From: Planomonospora sp. ID82291
Lineage (GTDB): Bacteria > Actinomycetota > Actinomycetes > Streptosporangiales > Streptosporangiaceae
Length of the DNA stretch: 64,000 nt
NCBI RefSeq assembly: GCF_015711645.1
Contig: NZ_JABTEX010000001.1
Location: forward strand, 620,001 to 684,000
Reading direction: 5' to 3'
Every line of letters begins with the position of its first letter. Position 1 is the stretch's first letter. Both the position numbers and the translations under genes were made by a program. The notes under the pieces were generated by a model. The model was not told where the DNA came from. It searched no databases and saw only the letters and a list, made by a program, of their open reading frames with translations. Positions 25,979 through 33,785 of this stretch are shown piece after piece.

Positions 25979-27505
25979 GTGGAACGCACCCTTCACCAGT
26001 GGTTCGCCGACTCCGCCGCCCGCCACGGCGAGCGGGTCGCGTTGGAGGTGGGCGGCGGCCGCCACACCTACGCCGAGCTGGAGGCGCTGTCCCGGCGGCT
26101 GGCCGCCGAGATCGCCGCGGCCTGCGGCGGGCCTCCCGCCCGAGTCGGCCTGTACGCGGCCCGCAGCCTCCTGGCCTACGCCGGCTACCTGGCGATCCAG
26201 CGGCTCGGCGCCGCCGCGGTGCCGCTCAACCCGTCCGCGCCCGCCGCGCGCAACCGCGCCGTGGCGGCGGCGGCCGGGCTCGACCTCGTGCTCGCCGACG
26301 CCGCCCTCCGGCCGCCCGTGCCGCCCGCCGCCACGCTGGCGGTGCGCCTGGACCGGCTGGACGCCCCGCCGCGCACCGTGCCCGACGCCCTCCCGGCCGG
26401 CCCGGACGACCTGGCGTACGTGCTGTTCACGTCGGGGTCGACCGGCGCGCCGAAAGGCGTGCCGGTGCGCCACCGCAGCGTGGACGCGTACCTGTCGCAC
26501 GTGGTCCCCCGCTACGGCCTGGGGCCGGGCTGCCGGCTGTCGCAGATGTTCGACCTGACCTTCGACCTGTCGGTGTTCGACATGTTCGCCGCCTGGGGCA
26601 GCGGGGCGACGCTGGTCGTGCCGGCCCCGTACGACCTGCTCAAACCCGTCGCCTTCGCGGCCCGCGAGGAGCTGACGCACTGGTTCAGCGTGCCGTCGGT
26701 GGTCTCGCTGGCCATGCGGCTGCGGCGGCTGGCGCCGGGCGCGATGCCGTCACTGCGGTGGAGCCTGTTCTGCGGCGAGCCGCTGACGCTGCGCCAGGCC
26801 GGGGCGTGGCGGTCGGCCGCCCCGGGGAGCGTCCTGGAGAACCTGTACGGTCCGACGGAGCTGACCGTCAGCTGCACCCAGTACCGCCTCCCGGCCGACC
26901 CGGAGCGCTGGCCGGAGACCGCCAACGGGACGGTGCCGATCGGGACGCCGTACCCGCGGGCCGAGCACCTGGTGGTGGACGGCGCGGGCCGGCCGGCCGC
27001 CGAGGGCGAGCTGCTGCTGCGCGGCGTGCAGCGCTTCCCCGGGTACGCCGACCCCGGCGTGAACCCGGGCCGGTTCGCCCGTTTCGACGGCGGGGCGGCG
27101 CACGACGCGGCGACGGCGGGCGAGACGGTCGCGCCGGACCTGTGGTACCGGACCGGCGACCGGGTGGCCTGGCACGACGGCGTGCTGGTGCACCTGGGGC
27201 GGCTGGACCAGCAGGTCAAGATCTCCGGCCACCGGGTGGAGCCGGGCGAGGTCGAGGCCGCGCTGCGGGGCCGGCCGGGCGTGGTGGAGGCGGTCGTGCT
27301 GGCGGTGCACGGGCCGGACGGCGAACCGTGCCTGGCGGCGGCCTGCACGGGGACGGGGCTGGACCCGGTGGCGCTGGTCAGGGGGGTGGCGGAGGTGCTG
27401 CCCGGCTACATGGTGCCGCGCTCGGTCACGGTCCTGGACGAGCTGCCGCTGAACGCCAACGGCAAGATCGACCGCCGCGCCACCGCCGCCGTCCTGGACG
27501 CCTGA
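25979..27505 (+). CDS. Stand-alone amino-acid adenylation enzyme
   Basis: A 508-residue AMP-forming ligase that activates a carboxylic acid and loads a carrier protein in trans. Visible core motifs are A3 (FTSGSTGAPKG, about 149), A4 with FDLSVFDMF, A5 (NLYGPTE), A7 (WYRTGDR), A8 (LDQQVKISGHRVEPGE) and A10 (NANGKIDRR, Lys near 497). The Asp of the A4 motif fits recognition of an alpha-amino group, so an amino acid is likely. My hand-read ten-residue code is about DLFFLCLVSK, close to the DLLYLALVCK-type codes of PltF/RedM-like prolyl-loading enzymes. That reading is tentative, and no proline-oxidising acyl-CoA dehydrogenase lies in the window. GTG start with GGAGAGG upstream, 15 bp after the condensation gene. 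The probable partner is the carrier protein at 27637-27894. Confidence 0.92.
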   Translation: MERTLHQWFADSAARHGERVALEVGGGRHTYAELEALSRRLAAEIAAACGGPPARVGLYAARSLLAYAGYLAIQRLGAAAVPLNPSAPAARNRAVAAAAGLDLVLADAALRPPVPPAATLAVRLDRLDAPPRTVPDALPAGPDDLAYVLFTSGSTGAPKGVPVRHRSVDAYLSHVVPRYGLGPGCRLSQMFDLTFDLSVFDMFAAWGSGATLVVPAPYDLLKPVAFAAREELTHWFSVPSVVSLAMRLRRLAPGAMPSLRWSLFCGEPLTLRQAGAWRSAAPGSVLENLYGPTELTVSCTQYRLPADPERWPETANGTVPIGTPYPRAEHLVVDGAGRPAAEGELLLRGVQRFPGYADPGVNPGRFARFDGGAAHDAATAGETVAPDLWYRTGDRVAWHDGVLVHLGRLDQQVKISGHRVEPGEVEAALRGRPGVVEAVVLAVHGPDGEPCLAAACTGTGLDPVALVRGVAEVLPGYMVPRSVTVLDELPLNANGKIDRRATAAVLDA

Positions 27506-27636
27506 GACGACCGTCCCGAGCGCCTGAGACGCCTCCCGAACGCCGGGGACGTCCGTCCCGGCGGGGCGGTGGCGTGGCAGGGCAGGGCGGAGCGGTGGCG
27601 TGGCAGGGCGGGGCGGGGCCGCGGGCGGGACGGACC
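27506..27636. repeat. Convergent intergenic spacer with an 18-bp direct repeat
   Basis: This is the 131-bp gap between convergent genes. The 18-mer GCGGTGGCGTGGCAGGGC occurs at 27566-27583 and again at 27592-27609. No clear hairpin terminator was identified. Confidence 0.6.
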
Positions 27637-27894
27637 TCAGCGGAGGAGCGGGGGGCCCAGGCGGGACGAGAGGGTGTCCCACAGGGAGCCGACCGTGCTG
27701 AACGTCGCCTCGTTCAGCAGTTCGTCGGGCAGCTCCACCCCGTAGGCGTTCTCCACGTCCACGAGCAGCCGCACCACGCCCATCGAGTCGAGGCCGAGCG
27801 CGCCCAGTTCGTCCTGCGGGGCCAGCCGCCCCGCGTCCGCGTACGGCAGGTGCACCCTCAGCAGGCGCTGAAACCCCTCGGGTATCTCCAGCAC
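27637..27894 (-). CDS. Stand-alone carrier protein (PCP/ACP)
   Basis: An 85-residue phosphopantetheine carrier. The attachment motif is LGLDSMGVVRLL (Ser near residue 37) and the length is normal for a free-standing carrier. It is encoded opposite to, but between, the adenylation gene and the second condensation gene, so it most likely carries the aminoacyl group made by the adenylation enzyme. GTG start with an upstream GAGAGGGGG. Whether it is functionally a PCP or an ACP cannot be told from sequence alone; the neighbours favour PCP. It needs one of the three phosphopantetheinyl-transferase-like proteins encoded in the window for activation. Confidence 0.9.
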   Translation of the reverse strand: MLEIPEGFQRLLRVHLPYADAGRLAPQDELGALGLDSMGVVRLLVDVENAYGVELPDELLNEATFSTVGSLWDTLSSRLGPPLLR

Positions 27895-28086
27895 GGCGAT
27901 GTGCCCCCTCTCGCGGAATCATCCCCTGGAAAAGAGGCTTCCGGGAAACGGGGACACCGGTCAAGCGACCCCTGCTGGCAGGTTGTTCACCGCCGAAGCG
28001 GCCATTGTGCGGCCATTGCCGGGCACCCGGGAAAAGCCAATCCTCAAGGAGTCCGGTTTCATGGAATCCGCCGAGGTGAACGTCTC
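27895..28086. promoter_or_regulatory. Divergent promoter region with 11-bp tandem repeat
   Basis: This 192-bp region separates the leftward carrier gene from the rightward condensation gene. It contains GCGGCCATTGT (27998-28008) followed directly by GCGGCCATTGC (28009-28019), a near-perfect direct repeat with an 11-bp period. That period is typical of SARP binding sites. A SARP gene lies in this cluster (51731-53224), but the link is inferred. Confidence 0.55.
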
Positions 28087-29811
28087 ATGAAATCCGCGGG
28101 CCTGTACTGGGGGCAGCGCTACATGTGGTTGCGCCTCCACCAGCTTCCTCCGGAGCATCAGCACGAAACGCATGTGGTGCTGCGTTTCGCGGTGCCCGCG
28201 GGGATCACCGTCGTCCAGGCGAAGGCCATCCTCACCCATCTGACCCGGCGTCACGAGATCCTGCGGACCACGTACCGGCTCGGTCCCGAGCCCGCGCAGC
28301 ACGTGGACCCGCCGCGCCCGCTGCCGGTCCGGGTCGTCACCACGGAGCGCGACGGCACCCCCGGGCCCGCCGAGACGGTCGAGGAGCTGACCCGCAGGCC
28401 GTTCGACCTGGCCGGGGAGTGGCCGATCCGGGCCTGCCTGATCACCACCGGGGGCGTGCCGAAGGCGTGCGTGCTGGTCTTCAACCACCTGGCCGTGGAC
28501 GTCTGGACGCTGGGGGAGATCAAGCGGGAGCTGCGCACCCAGGCCGCCGGGATGGCCGCGCGCCGCCCGGCCGCGCTGTCCCCCGTCCGGCACCGGCCGG
28601 CCGAGCTGACCCGCCACGAGGCGTCGGCGGACGCGGCGATCACGGCCGCGCGGGCGATGGCGTACTGGCAGGAGGAGGTGGCCCGCCTCCCCCGCGACCC
28701 CTTCGCCCGCCGCCGGGCGGAACGCGGCGCCCCCTCGGCCCGGCACGCGACGCTGGTCTCGCCCGCGCTGCCGGAGGCCGCGCGGGAGGCGGCGGGCCGG
28801 TACGGGGTGTGGCCGTCGCTGGTGCACGTCACCGCGTACGCGGCCATGGCCGCGGTGTACACCGGCGGCGACGCGGTGGGGTTCCTGTCGTTCGTCAGCA
28901 ACCGCGAGGCGCATCCCTTCCCCGACGTGATGGCCTGCATGTTCTCTCCGACGCTCGTCCGGGTGGACTGCGCGGGCGACCCGTCCTTCGGTGAGCTGCT
29001 CGGCCGCGTGGCGGGGGGTTTCGAGCGGGCGCGCGAGCACGCCTACCTCCCCTACGACGAGGTCGTCGAGATGGTCTCGCGGGAGGGCTCGCGGCGCGGC
29101 GGCCCGGTGCGGCTGGGGTCGGAGGTCAACTTCATCAAGCAGCGCACCGAGGAGTACGGCGGCCGGCGCACCGCCTTCACCTGGAACCCGGTCCCGGAGT
29201 CGTGGGCGCGCTGCGGGCTGGACACCTACCTGCGGATCGACGAGTGGCGCGACGCGGTCGCGCTCTCCCTGCACGCCATGGCGTCGGTCATGGACGCCGA
29301 CGCCGTCGAGCGGTTCCTGCGCGGCATGGAGCACCTGGTGCTGGCGGCCGGCGACGACCCGCGGCTCACCGACCTGGCGGCCTTCGCGTCCTTCGCGCCC
29401 GCCGTACCCGACGTACCCGGCGGGCTCACCGCACCCGACGCCCCCGCGCCCGACGTACCCGGCGGGCTCACCGCACCCGACGCCCCCGACGGGTCCGGCG
29501 CTTCCACCGGGCTCCCCGGGGAGGCGCACCGGGCCGGGGCGGACCGCGCGGCCGTGCAGGCGCTGCTGGCGGCCGTGCGGGACGCGCACGGGCTCGCCCA
29601 CGTCGACCCGTCCGACAGCTACACGCTGGCCGGAGGCCGGGCCCTGCGCATCCCGCGGGTGCTGGCGGAGCTGAGCGGGCGCGGCTGGCGGGGGCTCACC
29701 CTCCAGCAGCTCGCCGGTCCCGCGCCGCTGGGCGCGCTGGCCGCCCGCCTGACCCCCGTTCCACGGACCCCCACCCCCCGGACCCCCAGCGACAGGGAGT
29801 GCACGCCATGA
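28087..29811 (+). CDS. Stand-alone condensation-type acyltransferase (2) with degenerate C-terminal carrier-like domain
   Basis: A 574-residue protein. Residues 1 to about 430 form a condensation-type domain with N133-H134-L-A-V-D138-V, again keeping the catalytic second His but not the first. A linker follows with two copies of a 14-residue Pro/Asp/Gly-rich repeat (42-bp DNA repeat, 29407-29488). The last 75 residues resemble a peptidyl carrier domain (DPSDSYTLAGGRALRIP...), but the expected GGDS is GGRA: Ala519 replaces the phosphopantetheine Ser, so it cannot be primed. It might dock a partner or be a relic. ATG start at 28087. The next gene overlaps by ATGA, so the two are translated together. 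It probably works with the adenylation enzyme, carrier and condensation protein 1. Confidence 0.85.
   Translation: MKSAGLYWGQRYMWLRLHQLPPEHQHETHVVLRFAVPAGITVVQAKAILTHLTRRHEILRTTYRLGPEPAQHVDPPRPLPVRVVTTERDGTPGPAETVEELTRRPFDLAGEWPIRACLITTGGVPKACVLVFNHLAVDVWTLGEIKRELRTQAAGMAARRPAALSPVRHRPAELTRHEASADAAITAARAMAYWQEEVARLPRDPFARRRAERGAPSARHATLVSPALPEAAREAAGRYGVWPSLVHVTAYAAMAAVYTGGDAVGFLSFVSNREAHPFPDVMACMFSPTLVRVDCAGDPSFGELLGRVAGGFERAREHAYLPYDEVVEMVSREGSRRGGPVRLGSEVNFIKQRTEEYGGRRTAFTWNPVPESWARCGLDTYLRIDEWRDAVALSLHAMASVMDADAVERFLRGMEHLVLAAGDDPRLTDLAAFASFAPAVPDVPGGLTAPDAPAPDVPGGLTAPDAPDGSGASTGLPGEAHRAGADRAAVQALLAAVRDAHGLAHVDPSDSYTLAGGRALRIPRVLAELSGRGWRGLTLQQLAGPAPLGALAARLTPVPRTPTPRTPSDRECTP
29407..29488 (+). 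repeat. 42-bp in-frame tandem repeat (2 copies)
   Basis: Two nearly identical copies (starting at 29407 and 29449) lie inside the linker of condensation protein 2 and encode PDVPGGLTAPDAP twice. The repeat keeps the reading frame. Confidence 0.85.
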
Positions 29812-30707
29812 CTCGGACCCTCAACGGCCAGGTGGTCAGGAGCCGCCGCCTGGTCGCCTCGGAGCAGGAGCTGCGCGAGGCCGTCGACCGCGAGCTGCCC
29901 GCCGCCGGCCTCGGCGACCTGGTCGTCATGGGCGGCCACTTCATGCTCTTCGAGGACCCGCGGACGGGCCGGCTGACGCCCGGCGTCGTCGAGGAGCAGA
30001 GCGACGAGACCATGCGCCGCCGCATCGCCGGCCGCGTGGGCGTCTTCCCCGGCTACACCTGGCGGATGTCGGTCGAGCTGCTCCAGGGCTACGCCGCGGC
30101 GGGCGTCGACGCGCGGCTCCTGCTGCTGATCAACGACTGGCAGTACGTGCCCGCCGCCGGCCGCCCGGCGGGCGAGCTGCGCGCGGAGTTCTTCGCCGGG
30201 ATGTCCGCGCTGCCGTCCTCGTACGACAAGGCGCTGCGCGACGCCGGGCTCACCGAGGACGTCGTGCTGCCCAGCCGCAAGCACCCCCTGGCCTTCCCCG
30301 AGACCTGGCTCAAGTACCGCTTCCAGAAGGCCGCCGACCGCCTCGTCAAGGCGGGCCGCCTGGAGAAGCGCTACCTCGACGCCGACCGGCGCGACACCGA
30401 GGTGGCCTTCCTGGACGCCGACGGCAACCACCGGACGCTGATCAGCTGCGGCGTCACCGGCTGCGCGGGCGAGATCACCGAGATGGTCGCGGAGGTGTAC
30501 CGGGCCGGGTACCGCAACCTGCTGATCTTCGCGCCGGGCGAGTGCCTGCGCCCGGTGGAGACCGGCGTGGACATCGCGCTCGGCCTCTACGACCTGCCCG
30601 GCATGCGCGTGGTCGTGGCGGACCCGGGCGGCAGCGGCGAGATGACCCGCGACGAGATCTACGACAAGCTCGTCACCGTCAGCGCCTTCCGGGCGGACCC
30701 GCGGTGA
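29808..30707 (+). CDS. Unrecognised protein in the condensation/desulfurase operon
   Basis: A 299-residue soluble protein with no signal peptide or membrane segment; I do not recognise the family. Notable parts are a GGHFMLFED stretch near residue 45, a long central region with LLLINDWQYVP, and a C-terminal half with the cysteine pair SCGVTGC and a further Cys in APGECLRP, followed by a hydrophobic strand and Gly-rich turn (VVVADPGGSGE). It overlaps the upstream gene by ATGA and the downstream cysteine desulfurase by GTGA, so all three are co-translated. The context and the cysteines make it a candidate acceptor or user of persulfide sulfur, but that is inference only. Confidence 0.8.
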   Translation: MTRTLNGQVVRSRRLVASEQELREAVDRELPAAGLGDLVVMGGHFMLFEDPRTGRLTPGVVEEQSDETMRRRIAGRVGVFPGYTWRMSVELLQGYAAAGVDARLLLLINDWQYVPAAGRPAGELRAEFFAGMSALPSSYDKALRDAGLTEDVVLPSRKHPLAFPETWLKYRFQKAADRLVKAGRLEKRYLDADRRDTEVAFLDADGNHRTLISCGVTGCAGEITEMVAEVYRAGYRNLLIFAPGECLRPVETGVDIALGLYDLPGMRVVVADPGGSGEMTRDEIYDKLVTVSAFRADPR

Positions 30708-31924
30708 AGACCATCTACCTGGACGGCTGCGCCACCACCCGCGTCGACGACGAGGTGCTGGAGGCCATGCTGCCGTACCTGCGGGAGGAGTACGGCAACC
30801 CCTCGTCCCCGCACGTCCTGGGCAAGCGGGCGCGGCGCGCGGTGGACGCCGCCGCCGAGTCCGTGGCCCGGCTGATCGGCGCCGACCCCGGCGAGATCGT
30901 GTTCACCTCGGGCGCGACCGAGAGCAACAACATCGCCCTGCTCGGCGTGTTCGCCCACGGCGACGCCGCCCCGGTCGGCGGCGTGTTCTGCCCCACCGAC
31001 CACAAGTCGTCGCTGGCCGTCGGCCAGGCGCTGGCCGCCCGCGGCGTCCGGACCAGGACCATGCGGGTGCGCCCGGACGGCCGGGTCGACCTCGGCCATC
31101 TGGCCGGGCTGCTGGACCTCGACACCCGCGTGGCCACGGCCGCCTGGGTCAACAGCGAGATCGGCGCCGTGCAGCCGGTGCGGGCCATGGCCGCGCTCTG
31201 CCACGAGGCGGGCGCGCTGCTGCACGTGGACGGCGCGCAGGCGGTCGGCCGCGTCCCCGTGGACGTCCGCGACGCGGGGCCGGACACCCTCTCCCTGTCC
31301 GCCCACAAGATCCGCGGCCCGAAGGGCGTCGGCGCGCTGTACGTGCGGCCGGAGATCCGCCACCGGCTGCGCCCGATCATGTACGGCGGCGGCCAGCACG
31401 CGCTCCGCAGCGGCACCGTCCCCACCCACCTGGTCGTCGGCCTCGGCAGGGCGTGCGAGCTGGCCGCCGGGCGCCGGGACGCCGAGTGGCGGCGGGCGCT
31501 CGGACTGCGCGCCGCGGCCCTGGACGTGCTGACGGCCGGGTTCCCCGGCGTGCGCGTCAACGGCGACCCGGACGTGAGCGTGCCGCACGTGCTGAACGTG
31601 GTGCTGCCCGGCGTCCGCGGCGAGAGCCTCGTCTCCGGCCTGCGGTCGGTGGCGCTGTCCACCGGCTCGGCGTGCAACTCCGGCTCCCAGGAGCCCTCGT
31701 ACGTCCTGACCGCCATCGGCCTGACCGCCGAGGACGCCAACAGCTCGGTCCGGCTGTGCCTGGACCCGCGGATGCCGTTCGCGGACCTGGTGTCCGGCGT
31801 CGCGGCGGTCATGGAGCGGGCCCGCGCACTGGCCGGCGTGGCCCTGCCGGCCGGCGTCGGACCGGCCGGCGTCGGACCGGCCGGCGTCGGACCGGTCGGC
31901 GTCGAGGAGGTCACCCCGCGGTGA
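30704..31924 (+). CDS. Cysteine desulfurase (IscS/NifS-like, PLP-dependent)
   Basis: A 406-residue class V aminotransferase-fold enzyme that converts cysteine to alanine and holds the sulfur as a protein persulfide. Visible are the N-terminal YLDGCATT, the PLP contacts TSGATESNN and HVDGAQAVGR, the PLP-binding Lys in SAHKIRGPKG, and the mobile loop STGSACNSGSQEPS with the catalytic Cys. Three 15-bp repeats near the 3' end (31845-31902) give a PAGVG tail. GTG start overlapping the preceding stop codon. No IscU, ThiS/ThiF, MnmA or Dnd genes are adjacent, so housekeeping Fe-S or DNA phosphorothioate roles look unlikely and supply of sulfur to the metabolite is the better guess. Its 3' end overlaps the convergent regulator gene by 14 bp. 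Confidence 0.93.
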   Translation: MKTIYLDGCATTRVDDEVLEAMLPYLREEYGNPSSPHVLGKRARRAVDAAAESVARLIGADPGEIVFTSGATESNNIALLGVFAHGDAAPVGGVFCPTDHKSSLAVGQALAARGVRTRTMRVRPDGRVDLGHLAGLLDLDTRVATAAWVNSEIGAVQPVRAMAALCHEAGALLHVDGAQAVGRVPVDVRDAGPDTLSLSAHKIRGPKGVGALYVRPEIRHRLRPIMYGGGQHALRSGTVPTHLVVGLGRACELAAGRRDAEWRRALGLRAAALDVLTAGFPGVRVNGDPDVSVPHVLNVVLPGVRGESLVSGLRSVALSTGSACNSGSQEPSYVLTAIGLTAEDANSSVRLCLDPRMPFADLVSGVAAVMERARALAGVALPAGVGPAGVGPAGVGPVGVEEVTPR

Positions 31925-32870
31925 GGTACTTCCGGGCGGCCTGCACGCCGGCCTGGAAGCGGCTGGTGGCGTCGAGGTCGCGCATCATGGTGGCGATGTG
32001 CCGACGGCAGCTCCGCACCGACATGCCGAGCTTCCTGGCCACCACCTCGTCGGTGTAGCCCTTGGCCATCAGCACGGCGATCGACTGCTGGAGGTCGTCG
32101 GCCACGCCCGAGTAGCCGAAGTCGATGCCCTCCAGCGGCGTGGCCATCTCCCACAGGTGGTTGAACAGGTCGAGGAAGAACTGGACGATGCCCTGGTTGC
32201 GCACGCGGGCGACGTTGGCCTCGACGTCGTCCGCGCCGAACAGCACGACCAGCGAGTGGTCGAAGACGATGGCCGACCGCGGCACGTGGCTGACGGTGTA
32301 GACGGAGGCGCCCGCGTCGGTGAGCCGCTTCATCCGCGTCCGGATGCCGACGTCGGCCCGGTTGCGGTGCTGGCAGATGATGCGGACGGTCACCCCCCTG
32401 GCCACCAGGGCCAGGTAGGTCTCCGACAGGTCCTCGACCACGCCGCCTCCCTGGAGCACCAGGACCTCGTCGCGGCAGGCGTCGCCGGCCGTCTTGAGGA
32501 AGCCGCGCACCTCCATGGTCCCCGCCAGGTAGTCCACGGTGCCGTGGGAGGCGCCCGGCGGCGGCTCCACCAGGCCGATGCGCTCCTTGATCTGGTCGAT
32601 CAGCTCCCGCCGCCGGTAGATCTCCCGCTCCACCGTGGACACCAGCGAGGCGGCGGCCAGCTCCAGGTCGACCGGCGCGTACCGCTCGCCGGTGCCGCCG
32701 TCCGGCCGCAGCAGGCGGCTGTCCACCAGGTGCCGCACCGCCTCCCGCATCTCCCCCACGCCGAGGCCGAGGTCGGCCGCCGCCGTGTCGATGGCCTCGA
32801 TCACGCCGTTGCGCTCGGCGTAGCGGTACACGTCCATCACGTGGTCCCGGGTGAACGACATCAACGTCAT
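31911..32870 (-). CDS. TrmB/LuxR-like transcriptional regulator
   Basis: A 319-residue regulator. The N-terminal 70 residues look like a TrmB-type winged helix. The middle has a phospholipase D-like sensing fold typical of this actinobacterial family (VTVRIICQHRN, then VFDHSLVVLFG). The C-terminus is a LuxR-type helix-turn-helix (YTDEVVARKLGMSVRSCRRHIATMM). It has no receiver domain. It overlaps the upstream rmlA gene by ATGA, after an AGGAGGA ribosome site inside rmlA, and is the last gene of the long leftward operon, so it is probably co-expressed with the cluster. Convergent 14-bp overlap with the cysteine desulfurase gene. Confidence 0.87.
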   Translation of the reverse strand: MTLMSFTRDHVMDVYRYAERNGVIEAIDTAAADLGLGVGEMREAVRHLVDSRLLRPDGGTGERYAPVDLELAAASLVSTVEREIYRRRELIDQIKERIGLVEPPPGASHGTVDYLAGTMEVRGFLKTAGDACRDEVLVLQGGGVVEDLSETYLALVARGVTVRIICQHRNRADVGIRTRMKRLTDAGASVYTVSHVPRSAIVFDHSLVVLFGADDVEANVARVRNQGIVQFFLDLFNHLWEMATPLEGIDFGYSGVADDLQQSIAVLMAKGYTDEVVARKLGMSVRSCRRHIATMMRDLDATSRFQAGVQAARKYLTAG

Positions 32871-33763
32871 GATCTTTCCTCCTGCTGTGTGTTCCCGAAC
32901 CGATCGGCCACCGCGATCACGTACTGGCCGTAGGCGGAGGCGCCGAGGGCGGCGCCGAGCCGACGGCAGTCGTCGGCGCCGATGTAGCCCATGCGCAGGG
33001 CGATCTCCTCCAGGCAGGCGATCCGCACGCCCTGCCGCCGTTCGAGGAGCCGAACGTACTGCGAGGCCTGGAGCAGGGACTCCGGCGTGCCCGCGTCCAG
33101 CCAGGCGAAGCCGCGGCCCAGGCCGACCAGCTTCGCCTTGCCGCGTTCCAGGTAGGCGCGGTTGACGTCGGTGATCTCCAGTTCGCCCCGGGCGGACGGG
33201 ACGAGGTTCTTGGCGATGTCCACGGCGTCGCCGTCGTAGAGGTAGAGGCCGACGACCGCCTGGTCGGAGCGGGGACGGGCGGGTTTCTCCTCGATGGACA
33301 GCAGGCGGCCGTCGTGTCCGGCCTCGGCGATGCCGTACCGGTGGGGGTCGCGGACGGGGTGGCCGAACAGCACGCAGCCGTCCACCTGGCGGCACTCCCG
33401 GCGGAGGAGCCCCTGGAGGTCGTGGCCGTGGAAGACGTTGTCGCCGAGGACGAGCGCGACCGGGCCGCCGCCGACGTGCCCGGCGCCGATGATCAGTGCC
33501 TCCGCGATGCCGTTCGGCTCGGGCTGCTCGGCGTAGGTGATGCGCAGGCCGAGGTGGGAGCCGTCGCCGAGCAGCCTTGCGAGCTGCGGCAGGTCCGCGG
33601 GCGCGGTGATGACCAGGATGTCCCGGACGCCGGCCAGCATGAGCACCGACAGCGGGAAGTACACCAGCGGCTTGTCGTTGACCGGGAGCAGTTGCTTGGA
33701 GACGGCGAGCGTGACGGGCAGCAACCGGGTGCCCCTCCCTCCGGCGAGCAGGATGCCCTTCAT
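32867..33763 (-). CDS. rmlA: Glucose-1-phosphate thymidylyltransferase
   Basis: A 298-residue nucleotidyltransferase that makes dTDP-glucose from glucose-1-phosphate and dTTP, the first step to deoxysugars. The N-terminal LLAGGRGTRLLPVT is the nucleotide-binding signature; SKQLLPVNDKP, VLGDNVFHG, IEEKP and LEITDVNRAYL are all family motifs, and the length is normal. It sits in the leftward operon with the ABC exporter, far from the other sugar genes at 53-62 kb. The dTDP-glucose 4,6-dehydratase that should follow it is not in this window. ATG start; the regulator gene overlaps its stop. Confidence 0.95.
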   Translation of the reverse strand: MKGILLAGGRGTRLLPVTLAVSKQLLPVNDKPLVYFPLSVLMLAGVRDILVITAPADLPQLARLLGDGSHLGLRITYAEQPEPNGIAEALIIGAGHVGGGPVALVLGDNVFHGHDLQGLLRRECRQVDGCVLFGHPVRDPHRYGIAEAGHDGRLLSIEEKPARPRSDQAVVGLYLYDGDAVDIAKNLVPSARGELEITDVNRAYLERGKAKLVGLGRGFAWLDAGTPESLLQASQYVRLLERRQGVRIACLEEIALRMGYIGADDCRRLGAALGASAYGQYVIAVADRFGNTQQEERS

Positions 33764-33785
33764 CGCGTGCGCTCCTCGTCTCGTC

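Noticed and set aside
30704-31924. DndA-type cysteine desulfurase for DNA phosphorothioation
   Set aside because: No dndB-E genes are near, and the gene is translationally coupled to biosynthetic genes.
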